64,000 bases of DNA from Branchiostoma belcheri (GCF_001625305.1 NW_017804642.1:114700-178699), one strand, 5' to 3'. Shown: positions 23,001 to 33,176, counted from the stretch's first letter. The notes: a model not told the origin generated them from the letters alone. A program made the numbers and translations.

Positions 23001-26000
23001 GTTACCTTTATGTTGGTAATGAAGACGGTCAGCAACCTTTAGACACAGCCAGAATCATCGGTCCTGTCATTGTCCCGTCTGTGGTTCAGCCGTGTAATGT
23101 AAGTGTTCGTCTTAGTCCTGTACATTATGCTACAGGGTTGATTGTATAAAGTTAAAAGGATTAAAAAGTCTAAAATGTATGACAAGTAAGAATGATTTAA
23201 AATACCCTTTTTTCTAGCTGCTTTGAATGTTTATCTATTTAGTTATTTATTTGACATGAGTATTCATCACGTTTGTGAAATGAATGACATCTACAATGTG
23301 TTTCTCCCAGATGACCTTTAGTTACTACTTCTCGGGACCAGACGCCGGGGATCTGGATGTGTTGACCCGGCAGTATTACACAGGCGTACAGAGACCGGCA
23401 TGGCAGCAGTCAGCGGGGACAGCTGAAGATTGGACACAGGTTACTGTCTCATTTCAAGAACAAGACCCATTTCAAGTAAGTCATTTGAAACATTGGGAAG
23501 TTTAGTGAATGTGACATCAATGAGCAGAATCATCTCAAATCATAACCTCATTTAGATAATTTATGAGGAAGTGCTAGAATAGCCTTCTCTGTTACGATAG
23601 GCTGTAATTGGGTGGTTATTATGATCAACTGATGAAATCCATGATAAAAATGAGATGAGGATCTTATTTTCATAATTAATGAGAAAATATGTATAATTTT
23701 GTTAGTCGGAATGAGTAACATCATTTGGCGAGGATATGAGGTCGTGGAACTCTTTTTTGTAATATGTCCATTCCAGGTGATTATTCAAGGCGTGCTAGGC
23801 TACGGGAGAGATGCAAAAATTGCTATTGACGATATTTCTTTCTCATGGGACTGCGTACGAGAAGGTAAGAATTGTTTTCACAGTGGCAGAAAGTTGAACA
23901 AGTTTTGTTGAAGACATTGGTGCTAGCATGCTGGAACAAAGACATTTTGAGCAGCTACATTGTGCAATTTTAAAAAGTATATGGTTTGTTGTTCATTACC
24001 TACTCTACATGAAGTGTGCTTAATTGTCTAGTTGACGGGAGTGTCCGGTTAGTTGACGGTGCCAGGTTCGATGAAGGGCGGGTGGAGATCTACTACAACC
24101 ACCGCTGGGGAACCATCTGTAACATCGGCTGGACCCGGACTAGCGCTGATGTGGTGTGTGCTCAACTGGGGTACAGGGCGTCTGTGTGGACAGATACTAG
24201 GTACATGTATGGATATGGAAACGGCAAAATATTAACCTACCAATATCCTCCTATCCTAGTTTTTTAATATTGAATTCTTGTATGTTCCATATCCATGAAA
24301 TAACAGTGTACTATTTCATATTTCTGTTAAAAGGTATCCCGCACCGGACTCAACACCCATCCTCCTAGATGACGTCACCTGTGACTCCAGGAACAAGTCT
24401 AGAATCACAGAATGTCGGACGAAGCCGTGGGAAAACTGGAGTCCTCTTTGTAACCATGACAGGGATGTGTCTGTCAGATGTGTGGGTGAGTTCATTTTTC
24501 CTTTTTTTTCTTTTTAGGGGGGGGGGGGCATGGGAATAACAATTTCTAGTGAAATCATCCATATGCAGGTAAAACTTACAAATACACACGTTTCCCTTAG
24601 TAGAATGCAATACTTGGCTAAAACTCGACGTAAAATCCATATTTGATTAGACACCATTTCATGAAAGATCCTCATTTTCAAGTCGAAAATGCCTATTCTA
24701 ATTACAAGCATTATGTTCATGATTGTTTTTAAACTTTCTCTTTGTTTTGTTGTCACTTATATCATACTTTTTGTTAAAAATACCCGATTGGACGGCTCGT
24801 CTGACTAGTAAATAGGATTGCTGCAAGTTAAGACCTGCAAATCTAGCAAATTTATATATTTCATTCCATATATTTTGTGATGACTGTTCCAGGTCAGTGG
24901 CACCAGTGTACACCGGACCAGTTTGTATGTGACAACGCAGTCTGTCTTCCTCCTACCGCTCAGTGTGACTTCACAAACGACTGTGGGGATGGAAGTGACG
25001 AGGGGGACTGTGGTATGCATTTATGAATTGTTTTTTGTTGTTGTTGTGTGTGCGTACTGTTACTCACTGTTATTGTGGGTCCATTAGAGAATTATTAGGG
25101 AACTCCATTACATTACATTGAGTAAATTCAATTACATTGAGTAAATATGACATCAACCGTCCTTGTTACCTGCAATTATATTGTGATTCCAAATACATGA
25201 ACCCTCCCAAACTATATAGTAATGCTAAACCCCTTGAACAGGGAGATACCCGGGACGATGTGACTTTCAGAACAACTTGTGTAACTGGGTCCAGTTGAAA
25301 AGCGACACTGCCGACTGGACCCGGGGGTTCGGTGGGTCTGAGGCCGGGGTGCCATTGGTGGATCATCAGGGTCTAACAGGTATGAGTCAATATCAGCCTC
25401 ATTTTAAACGACATGGCTTGTGTCCTAAGGACTAATAAAAAAACGTAAGAAATGACTATTAGGTTGTAGTTGCACGTAAAGACATTAGTTATGCATGTGT
25501 TTTACAATTGCTTGGATTTGTTAAAGAAAATTAGAATTGCAACAGATGTTATTGCATATGATATTTGACACTCTGCAACGAAATATACATTACTAAGACT
25601 TTGCAATATTTACCATATGCTGGATCATGTATTCCTCTTTTCTCTATCTACAGATGGATATTTCCTGTACGTAACTGCCGCTAAGGAAACAACAGCCTTC
25701 TTGCTGCTTCCCACGTTCTTCATTTCCAGTGGTAACAACTGTTCCGTAAGTGTATACTTTTTTTCTGTAATCCTACAGATAGATTGGGTACTTACAGGTT
25801 GGTAACAAAATGAAAATCCAACGTGCTATTTCATAAATTTTACATCATGAATCTCCCACAGCTGCTGTTCCACTACTACTTGGACATTGATGACGCAAAT
25901 CTTTCCGTTCGGATTGCATCAAGAACAAACGCGAGGATAGAATGGCAGCAAAGCGTTTCACAAGGACCGAACTGGGTCAAACAGGAGGTGCCGATCCCGG

Positions 26001-29000
26001 ACAGAACACCGTTCCAGGTTGGTGTACTTAATCGGTACCAAGTCAAGAATAATTCATTTCTAAACTTTAAGTTTAGGTATTGACCGTATATATTCAACCG
26101 ACATTAAAACATCATTGACTAAGTGTAGAATATTCAGAACGACCCATTGATGATACCTCGTTTATGAATTCTTTACTATTCTGACATTTTGCTCTAGGTC
26201 TCTTTTCAAGGGTCAATTGGGACGCCTTCGCCTGGGTCAATAGCCATAGATGATATAACATTGACGCCAGGCTGTATTATCGGTAAGACCTCTCATGTTG
26301 TTTTACATGCAAAGTAATTGTGACAAAAGGTTTAGGCTACACTAGTCTTAAGGGCTGGTATTTACATTTATTGAATCAAGGAAATATATTTAACTTTCTT
26401 CCCATAGCTGTTGATTCAATTGGCGCTTGTCTTTTCTTTTTTCAGAATACGACGGCTGCACAGAAACATCGTTTACTTTTAAATGCGGCAGCGGTGAATG
26501 CATCTCCCTGGACTATGTGTGTGATTTTCAAGTGAACTGTGTAGATGGGAGTGACGAAAGGCTTTGTGATAAAGGTATCCATCACCATACATATTCATTA
26601 CCTAATTACATGTATAAATGTTAAAGATATACTTGTCTGTCAAATGCTTTTTTGTCCATTAATAAATGCATTTTTTTAATAATGTCGCATTTTGCTTCTA
26701 TCCGCAGAACCAGGGCGATGTGATTTTGAAGAAGGCTTCTGTTCCTGGTCATCTGGTCCAAGTGACATCGAATTCCAACGGGGGAGAGAATCAACAAGTA
26801 CTAGCGGTACTGGGCCACCGGTGGACCACACTCACCAAAACCCATTAGGTACATTCATCTAAGCAATTATATCATTATCTTAACAAACTAATTAGCTGAG
26901 CTTTATGTTCCAACTTTATGTTCCGTAGATATATAAAGTAATGCTTAGTTATTAGAAAAAAATTCCGAAACTTGTGCCCACTCGATTGTAACACTTAATC
27001 ATAGACTTGTGCTATCCCTTATTATTTGAATGATTATGATATAGATTTGTTAGATTTTATTCGACATTAGGTCTTGTTCAACACATTTTATTGTTTGTTA
27101 CTCTCTTTATGTAGTTTGCCATACATTGTACCATGTGCAATTGTCGTGCAATAAAGTTCTTACCTTATTTAAACTAAATTTCGCACCCAGGTTTCTACAT
27201 ATTCATCGACTCTTCAGACAATACTGAAGGGCAAAAGGCCCAACTTGTTAGCCCCGTAATCACGGACGGCTCACCCTGCCAGGTACGGATATTAAACAAT
27301 TGACTTAAAAAAAAAAATATCTGTATTGTCAGCGACAACAGCAAAGGGGCTGGATACTTATTTTCTTATCCTTTTCATCCCTTGCTTGACATAAGTCTAT
27401 GGCTTAGGGGACAAACTGAGCTACAATTATGATCTGGTATACTCTCCAAGCAGAGGTTGATTGGGGAAGATCGTTTGATTTTTATATATGGCCCGTTTGG
27501 TGGTGGTAGAGACAAAAAATTGTTCATATATAAAAAGAAAACGATCTTACACCATCAACCTCTGCTTTAAGAGTTATCTGGTATCCCTTATAGACAAGAT
27601 GTTCTTTTTTCCGTCTAGTTCCGATTCTTCTACCACATGCAAGGCCGTAACATCGGCAGCCTGCGAGTTCTGGTGAGGAACGTGGAGGATGAATCAACAC
27701 AAGAAGTGTGGCGACGGGAGGGACAACAGGGGAGGGGATGGCTGTTTGCTTCAGTCAACATCGGTACTAACAACAGGAAATACCAGGTATCTGGTTTAAC
27801 ATAACTGTGGGATACGTATCGAGATTAAATAGGCTCGTTGTTGTTTAATGCACATTACGAGTAAGTCATTAAGTTTAATAGGACATATGATTAACTTAAA
27901 CCATTGACGTACCCCTATTTAGGTTGTTCTAGAGGCCATTGTGGGAAATGGAGACCAGGGAGACATAGCTGTTGACGATGTGTCTTTCGCAACCTACTGT
28001 CCTCTTCACGCAGAAGGTACATTCTCTTAGATTATAACAAATTGTCATTCATTTAAACCTTAAAATTCCATCTTTAATCATTTAATGGTGATTCCTTAAA
28101 AAAATAACGACAACAGCAAACAAAACATTTTCTGTCGTTTTATTTGATTGTTTGCTTCTTACTCCTAGGTAAACAAGACGGGTTGTCGTCCACATCAGTC
28201 ATAATCATTGCCGTCTCCATCGTGGCGGTGGTGATTACAGGAATCGTCGTGACCGTCATTACCGTCTATTGCAGGCGTAAAAGGATAAAGAAAGAAAGGT
28301 GATCAAAACGTTAGATAAAGTTATTGCACTTTGCAACTACAATATCGTTTTCAGTGTAGCATCCTCTGATAAAAGACGGTAGTAAAATAATATGCTTTTT
28401 TCATTAAATAGTAGAAGTTTGTTACCATTTTTTTCTTTTGCTAGTCATCTTCAGTAGATGGCTCCATTGACTTGAATCAAAGAATAGTTTTATCTGCATT
28501 TGCAGAGCAAACCCTCATGGGTATTGACTTAATATGAGGGTATCAAATAAACGTTACGTTTTAAGTAACTATCCAAAGCATTTGACAAATTCCCTGTCCA
28601 GATACGGCAATAATACCCAGAACAACAGTCACCAACTCGGACGTTTGCCAGCTCGACCACAACTCGAAGATAGTAACGTCCGAACCTACGAAGACCTAAG
28701 AAGGAGCACTGCAAGTAAGTTGCCTGCTATGAACATATTAATCTGATTTACGCAAAAGTTAGACAATTTGTTAAATTTTTCTAAAACAGATGGAGTGTCG
28801 AAGAATTACAACTGAGATTCTGAGAACTTGGATGATCAAGCTTCGAGTCCTAAATCCCTATAAAATCCGTAACTGTTGTAATACATGTATTGCTTAACCT
28901 GTGAATGAAATGACACGCAAAACCGCAAATGATAAGACACTATCCACTGAGTGAAATAGAATTTTTTATTGCAATTGAGCTGATTTAGCCGATGGTTTAA

Positions 29001-30886
29001 ACCGTTAAAATTTAAACAAACGAAGGAAATCGACAAACATTACATATCATTCCAGGGAATCTTATCAACAGGGAATTCTGATAGGCAACATAAAATATCC
29101 ATATCCAAACCAAGTACTAAAAAAATATTTCTTTTTAACAGACAATTATGAGTCCTTACACGGTGCAGGAGGGCGGCCGGTAGAGTGGTCTGTCACACCA
29201 CGGGAACTTAAGGGGCAGGTGAGTAACTTCTTAACGCTTCATCTTAGAACAACATGAAACAACGTTAAAAACACGTACATATAGATACTCAAAAAAAGAG
29301 AGAAAGAAAGAAAGAAAGAAAAATAATAATATTAAACATATGATGGGCATAAGCTGCATTATATGGATGCCTTCCAGCTTCGTAGTAAGACTTAAAAATT
29401 CTGGGCTAAATGTCACTTTTAATTATGTGTTGGTTTCTTGTCGGTAGGTTGAACCTGACGGAGCATACGCCATTCCTGCCTACGCGTCGTCCAAAGACCT
29501 GTTCACAATGGACAGCAGCAGTCAGGCCTCACTGGTCAACAACATCGTAGACATGGCAGCAACTGGGAAGTCCGACATGGCCTGTGAGAACAACTACACC
29601 TTGCTCGTTGGTAATTTATACTTATTGTGCACTTATTTCTCACAGAGCAGTAGTAATAATTAAGCCTTTACGACAAGAACGTTCGTCTTCTAATGCACTA
29701 CAGGAAAAGCGGGGTTAATGAATTACAATAAATGTCAGGTAAGGCTAGAACCAGTGTGTTTGCTTTAGGTGATAGATAATACCAATGTAGCTCTACTTGG
29801 TGGAATCATCACTGTTGTATTCCCTGTATTGTATCTTATGAAACTACTCATCTCTTTCACGTAATAGCTTAGATACAAACGCAAGGTTTACTCCAGATAA
29901 ACAACTGAGTTTGAGATTTCAGACAATTGTGCTTGACACCTCTGCCTTATTTATGACGGATGGATGGAAGTTACTTAAGGAGTCAAATGTGTAAAGTAAA
30001 TATCACCAAATTTTCCTGGCACTCATCACCATTGCAAAATCCCACGACCTGTGCAGCAATAGGTAAATTTTCAAAAGATACATGTAAGAAAGGCCAAATC
30101 AATAACCATGAGGTGTTTCTACAAATTTCAACACAACCTTGTCAATAATCTTTATCCCAAACATGCGCAAAATGATACATTTCGAAACTCATGTATCATT
30201 CTTTTCCAATACAATATTTTAAGATAATGGATTTTCTGGGTTTTCTCTACACCTTAGCCTAGACGATTATTTTCTGGTAACTTAAAGAATTAACATCATT
30301 TGGTGAAAGCATTAAGTCCTGGACGTTCTATTAATGTTGTGTTCTGACTTGTCTTAATGTATTGTTTTCAGATGACCGACTTCAAAACTTCCTGAAGATA
30401 AACGGCTTCGTTGACTGCATCAACATCATGGCAGAAAATCAGTTTACTTATGAAACCCTCCAGTCCTGTACAGAGGTAGACCTCATCAACATCGGCATAC
30501 CCTTAGCTAAGGCACATGCTATTCTGTCAGCTCTCCGGAGCGAGGGGGATTACGAGAATACAAGGTCAAATGAACTTGTTCCCAGTAAGTATATCTGCCC
30601 TATCAGCAACAGTGTAATGAGAGAACCAGTACGTTCTAATGACGGCTGTATCTATGACAGGGCAGCTATAACAGCTTGGTATGACAGAAATGGCTCTACA
30701 CCAAACATGAAGGTTAGCACACTTGACCTTCAGACAGTAGACGACCTTCGACAGGAAATTGACCAGTTTCGGAAAAGGAGACAGAAAAGGGTGAATGGCA
30801 GGCAGACTGGTCATGACGCTAGACCGGACTCCGCCCAGTCTGACTCATCCAGGTGTGCCACACCCATGACAGACGTGGACTGCTAA
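17014..30886 (+). CDS. Transmembrane D8C-MAM-SRCR-LDLa-MAM-LDLa-MAM receptor with cytoplasmic ITAM, SAM and U-box
   Basis: The coding exons are one of 17014-17068, 17901-17943 or 19026-19068, then 20264-20668, 21359-21418, 22580-22702, 22992-23098, 23311-23475, 23777-23864, 24032-24200, 24334-24485, 24893-25012, 25242-25379, 25654-25745, 25862-26017, 26198-26282, 26446-26574, 26708-26848, 27191-27282, 27619-27786, 27923-28016, 28169-28298, 28602-28714, 29142-29218, 29448-29610 and 30372-30886. All junctions are GT/AG and phase-consistent, giving 1174 residues with exon 1c. Layout: signal 1-25, D8C 26-149, MAM1 170-330, SRCR 331-437, LDLa 438-477, MAM2 478-634, LDLa 635-677, MAM3 678-842, transmembrane 853-877, tail 878-1174 with YxxL pairs, SAM about 1004-1060, U-box about 1074-1140. 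The ectodomain suggests a scavenger or adhesion receptor; the tail suggests tyrosine signalling and E3 ubiquitin ligase activity. I know of no standard family with this architecture. Function is inferred from domains. Confidence 0.8.
17901..17943 (+). CDS. Alternative first exon 1b of the receptor
   Basis: ATG at 17901 in the context CTACCATGG opens [14 protein letters not shown] and a phase-1 GTGAGT donor. With the exon at 20264 it yields a signal peptide with core [14 protein letters not shown]. It is nearly identical to exon 1c 1125 bp downstream. Confidence 0.6.
18231..18318. repeat. Foldback element, 88 bp
   Basis: TAGCCTGGAGTCCAGCC...GGCTGGACTTCAGGCTA forms a near-perfect hairpin with the palindrome CTCAAGATCTTGAG at its centre. 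A second copy lies at 19352-19438 at the equivalent place of the duplicated unit, so it predates that duplication. Confidence 0.8.
19026..19068 (+). CDS. Alternative first exon 1c of the receptor
   Basis: ATG at 19026 (CTACCATGG context) opens [14 protein letters not shown] and a phase-1 GTGAGT donor. It is the copy closest to the body of the gene (1.2 kb before the D8C exon), so it was used for residue numbering of the receptor. With it the summed coding exons total 3525 nt, an exact multiple of three. Confidence 0.6.
19352..19438. repeat. Foldback element, second copy
   Basis: This is the paralogue of 18231-18318 with a few substitutions and the same CTCAAGATCTTGAG centre and CCAGGCTA end. 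It lies in the intron between exon 1c and the D8C exon. Confidence 0.8.
19580..20263 (+). other. Intron before the D8C exon, nothing recognised
   Basis: AT-rich intronic DNA. The short ORFs here show no domain. It ends in the pyrimidine-rich acceptor TTTCTTGTTTTAG at 20263. Confidence 0.5.
20264..20668 (+). CDS. Receptor exon 2: end of signal peptide and D8C domain
   Basis: After TTGTTTTAG the exon completes the signal peptide (VVISEAFGA) and encodes [58 protein letters not shown] and YCAG. That is a full ten-cysteine D8C/uromodulin-type domain. It is 405 bp with phase 1 at both ends. N-glycosylation is possible at NRT. It is closest in layout to the D8C exon at 4022-3657 on the other strand. 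Confidence 0.9.
21359..21418 (+). CDS. Receptor exon 3: short two-cysteine linker
   Basis: A 60-bp phase 1-1 exon after a run of T and AG encodes [20 protein letters not shown], 20 residues with two cysteines, before a GTAAGT donor. It is too small for a domain and probably forms a disulfide-closed linker between D8C and MAM1. It is symmetric, so it could be skipped without changing frame. Confidence 0.7.
22580..23864 (+). CDS. Receptor exons 4-7: MAM domain 1
   Basis: Four exons (22580-22702, 22992-23098, 23311-23475, 23777-23864; boundary phases 1, 1, 0, 0, 1) encode a MAM domain. Landmarks are [49 protein letters not shown] and the closing [10 protein letters not shown]...[11 protein letters not shown] domains are extracellular adhesion or oligomerisation modules. 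The third intron contains a fragment of the dispersed TIR family that ends about 25 bp before the last exon. Confidence 0.88.
23521..23755 (+). mobile_element. Fragment of the dispersed ACCTTCGCCAA TIR family in a receptor intron
   Basis: The stretch from 'CTCAAATCATAACCTCATTT' to 'TTTGGCGAGGATATGAGGTCGTGGAACTCT' aligns with 46690-46915. It lies between MAM1 exons 6 and 7, and its end is about 25 bp from the exon 7 acceptor. Confidence 0.75.
24032..24485 (+). CDS. Receptor exons 8-9: SRCR domain, group A type
   Basis: Two exons (24032-24200 and 24334-24485, split in phase 2) encode [37 protein letters not shown], then [22 protein letters not shown]-type [13 protein letters not shown]. Six cysteines and a two-exon structure match group A SRCR domains, as in macrophage scavenger receptors. 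The usual role is ligand binding, including microbial surfaces. Confidence 0.92.
24893..25012 (+). CDS. Receptor exon 10: LDL-receptor class A repeat 1
   Basis: The exon encodes six cysteines in the LDLa order, with [18 protein letters not shown] and the calcium box [11 protein letters not shown]. It is 120 bp with phase 1 at both ends, a classic shuffled LDLa exon. The acidic box is intact, so Ca binding is expected. Confidence 0.92.
25242..26282 (+). CDS. Receptor exons 11-14: MAM domain 2
   Basis: Exons 25242-25379, 25654-25745, 25862-26017 and 26198-26282 repeat the phase pattern of MAM1. Landmarks are [50 protein letters not shown] and [13 protein letters not shown]. The unit is flanked on both sides by LDLa exons in the same phase. 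Confidence 0.88.
26446..26574 (+). CDS. Receptor exon 15: LDL-receptor class A repeat 2
   Basis: The exon follows TTTTTTCAG and encodes [20 protein letters not shown] and [11 protein letters not shown], six cysteines with a near-complete SDE calcium box. It is 129 bp, phase 1-1. Confidence 0.9.
26708..28016 (+). CDS. Receptor exons 16-19: MAM domain 3
   Basis: Exons 26708-26848, 27191-27282, 27619-27786 and 27923-28016 give the third MAM unit with the same boundary phases. Landmarks are [48 protein letters not shown] and [15 protein letters not shown] foldback element lies in its second intron. It precedes the membrane exon directly. Confidence 0.88.
27447..27570. repeat. Foldback element in a MAM3 intron
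   Basis: Inverted arms AAGCAGAGGTTGAT.. and ..ATCAACCTCTGCTT, each followed inward by GAAGATCGTTT...TATATATG or its complement, enclose a short loop. No coding content. Confidence 0.7.
28169..28298 (+). CDS. Receptor exon 20: transmembrane helix and stop-transfer
   Basis: The exon encodes a short Ser/Thr stem, then about 25 hydrophobic residues ([20 protein letters not shown] and on), and then CRRKRIKKE, a strong basic stop-transfer signal. This orients the protein as type I, with the MAM/SRCR side outside and the following exons in the cytoplasm. It ends in phase 2. Confidence 0.9.
28602..29610 (+). CDS. Receptor exons 21-23: tyrosine-motif cytoplasmic tail
   Basis: Exons 28602-28714, 29142-29218 and 29448-29610 encode a low-complexity tail. 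Y915-E-D-L918 in exon 21 and Y926-E-S-L929 in exon 22 are separated by seven residues across the splice junction, matching the ITAM consensus YxxL-x6-12-YxxL. Further candidates are Y956-A-I-P and Y999-T-L-L. Such motifs recruit SH2 proteins (Syk/ZAP70 type) in immune receptors. The residue usually acidic before the first Tyr is not evident. Phosphorylation is inferred, not shown. Confidence 0.72.
30372..30886 (+). CDS. Receptor terminal exon 24: SAM domain plus U-box
   Basis: The exon joins in phase 1 (G plus AT gives Asp). It encodes a SAM-like helix bundle ([41 protein letters not shown]). A U-box follows: [27 protein letters not shown], then [21 protein letters not shown]. It ends in a basic Ser-rich tail and TAA at 30884-30886. 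SAM plus U-box is the C-terminal pair of WDSUB1-like proteins. U-boxes bind E2 enzymes and give E3 ligase activity. The core CPI, EPV, DG.IYDR and W positions are kept. An ATG at 30362 lies in the same frame but inside the acceptor region, so a separate short gene is a weaker alternative. A YEN motif (Y1064) could bind Grb2. Confidence 0.88.
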
Positions 30887-30950
30887 AACAAACATGTATA
30901 CAGAGCTTCCGTAAATAATGTTATCAGGTTGGAAAACGAATTAATGGTAG

Positions 30951-31173
30951 AGTTCTTTGATCACAACCATTTATTTTTCACGAGCTGACAGACTAGTTAA
31001 CAGTGAATACCCAAGTAACAGTGCACTGTGAACTATGTAACACCTTTAGTGCACTATGCACCAAGTAACATCTTGCGTCAGTGCACAAACCAGTCAGAAT
31101 TGCCCTGATGAAGATGACAGACGGTCATCGAAACGTCGGCTCGTGAAAAATAAATGGTTGTGATCAAAGAACT
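30951..31173. mobile_element. Foldback/MITE, 223 bp, in the receptor 3' UTR region
   Basis: Perfect 35-bp inverted arms (AGTTCTTTGATCACAACC inward to CACGAGC) lie at 30951-30985 and 31139-31173. The interior has GATGAAGATGACAGACGGTC and CGAAACGTCG. It starts 64 bp after the receptor stop codon, and its right arm carries AATAAA at 31149-31154, a possible poly(A) signal for the receptor mRNA. Confidence 0.85.
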
Positions 31174-32100
31174 TTGCTATTCATATACAGACCTTATAAC
31201 TAACTTTAAGAAGATTCGTGCTTCTGATAAAACCAACGTCAAAAGACAGCACAATATCAGAAAGTTATCCTTCTCAATGATTATTCAAATTTTAAAAAAT
31301 TGTTAATAAGGACAGAATTCAACCACATTCACAAACAAACCACTTACACTGACACATGGTTGCCTACTGGGATCTATTGTCTAAACAAACGATACGGAAA
31401 TGAATAAAAAAAACGTATAAAAAGCTTAAACATGCGTACGAAAGAAAGCTATCCCTAAATCTTCATTAAGAGTTATTGACCACCACATCAAATTAATGTA
31501 GGCAGATACAACCAGACCCCTTTTGAACTACAGACTCTGTATACTTAATACAAGTAAATAAATCTAAATCTAAAAAATGAATAGTAAAAAACAAATCTAA
31601 GAATGAATGTGGATGACATACGTACTTTTTATGAAATTGAATGTGAATAAGGAATTTCTACACAGTTAAACACGAAACATTTATACAAATTATAATGGAC
31701 AAAAGTTAACAAAAATAAATGTTAATTGGTATACACTCGTTTAACAAAGAGGAGCAACATGTAAGCAAAGCAATCATTGTTAACTAGCATTTCATGTTTA
31801 ATTGTTTAATAAACCATTGATTAAATCACATTATATTCATGTTCTTGTATACATGTGTATGGCCTGTTTCCGCGGGTACATTCCGCTCGCTTAATCTTAT
31901 TAATACTGCCGTACCGTGGTTTGGCAATCTAAAACTTTGTCCCGCAACTCGGTGCGTTTTTACCAAATATGCCGAATACTTGGTGCACAACTATTTAAGA
32001 GTGACGGTATTAAGGTAGTTCTACGGAAACTTAAACTTCGGAAACGGAAATGCAAAGAATTGCATTTCTTTTAACTTAAGTTTCCACATAAAACCAATGG
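31174..32100. other. AT-rich intergenic DNA after the receptor
   Basis: No exon was recognised. Further AATAAA motifs (for example near 31556) could also serve as poly(A) signals for the receptor. Confidence 0.45.
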
Positions 32101-32109
32101 CTAAGTAAC

Positions 32110-32790
32110 AGTTAAAATTGTGAAGTGGTCGAAACAAGTCAACGAAATATTTTTTTTGCTGTGACCTTTCGTCGTGACGCTCGACACCTTATCACATCAT
32201 GATATGTTTTTGCTGTTTGCCATACAAATGGTGTTGGTCGTATTGGTGAAAAAAACGTAGTGCGAATTGCCAGTAACACTGCGGTAGGTATGCAAATGTT
32301 AATGGCGGCATTGCTAACCAAGAAGTTAACAAAGTATATTTAAATGCTATTCCAAGATCTTTCTTCAGATCTTCATGACATTTTATTCTACTTTCATTAC
32401 CGAAATTGATACCATGCATGGTGCTTTATAAATTTTGGAAAAAAAGCCGCAACATACCGGCAGTTGAGCAGCCTAAAACTTGTGCTCGCTCACAGTTGAC
32501 CGGCTAACATGTCAAAATGAACACTACAAGATATTAGGCAATAGGTAGCATAACAAGGAAAATACTTAACCGTTAAAATGCTGCAAAGGTCAAAACAAGT
32601 CGAATAAAAAGACAATGCCAAATAGGTTTTATTGTCATGACTTTTCATCATGTCCCCTGGCACCTTATCACATCATGACATGCAATTATGTGCTGTTATA
32701 TCACAACAAAAATTTGTTCTATGAATGATACATTGCATGGTGCTTTTTATATTTTGGATAATGTTGAGCAGCTTAAACGTTTGCAGGCAT
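32110..32790. repeat. Direct repeat pair (about 32115-32430 and 32585-32765)
   Basis: Both copies contain 'CGAAACAAGTC.A' or a variant, 'TTATCACATCATGA.ATG', and later 'GCATGGTGCTTT.TA.ATTTTGGA'. They look like diverged tandem copies of a non-coding element. No gene was seen. Confidence 0.6.
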
Positions 32791-33176
32791 GATAGGATGA
32801 AGTACAAGTAAAACTCAATTCAAAGCTTACTTTATGATAATTGGTAACATTTGCAATGTAAGGCAGATCATTGTATAAGAATACTAGTTACATTGATCTA
32901 TACACAGATTTAAAGTTATACAGTACTTGTGGCAGTAACAATGTGGCCATGTCCGTCACAAATGGACCATTCAAACGTACTAAAAGAATCACGAGTTTGT
33001 TACTTTAAATGTATCTTCCTTCTTCTGCTATGTATGTTTGCGTACACACTGTTACATTTTTTTAATTGAAATTGCAACAATGCAATACACGCGGAACAGA
33101 GAAAGCTGTTGCTGATGTTGTGTCCCACACATATCAACGAATATTGGACAGACAGTACTCATTTTCACTTGAGTCT

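Noticed and set aside
24016-24267. SRCR ORF continuing past 24200 to a stop at 24267
   Set aside because: The SRCR domain is completed by the exon at 24334 with a phase-2 junction; the extra residues are intron.
30362-30886. Independent small SAM/U-box gene starting at ATG 30362
   Set aside because: That ATG lies in the acceptor region (ATGTTTTCAG) and the exon joins the upstream receptor exon in perfect phase; kept only as a weaker alternative.
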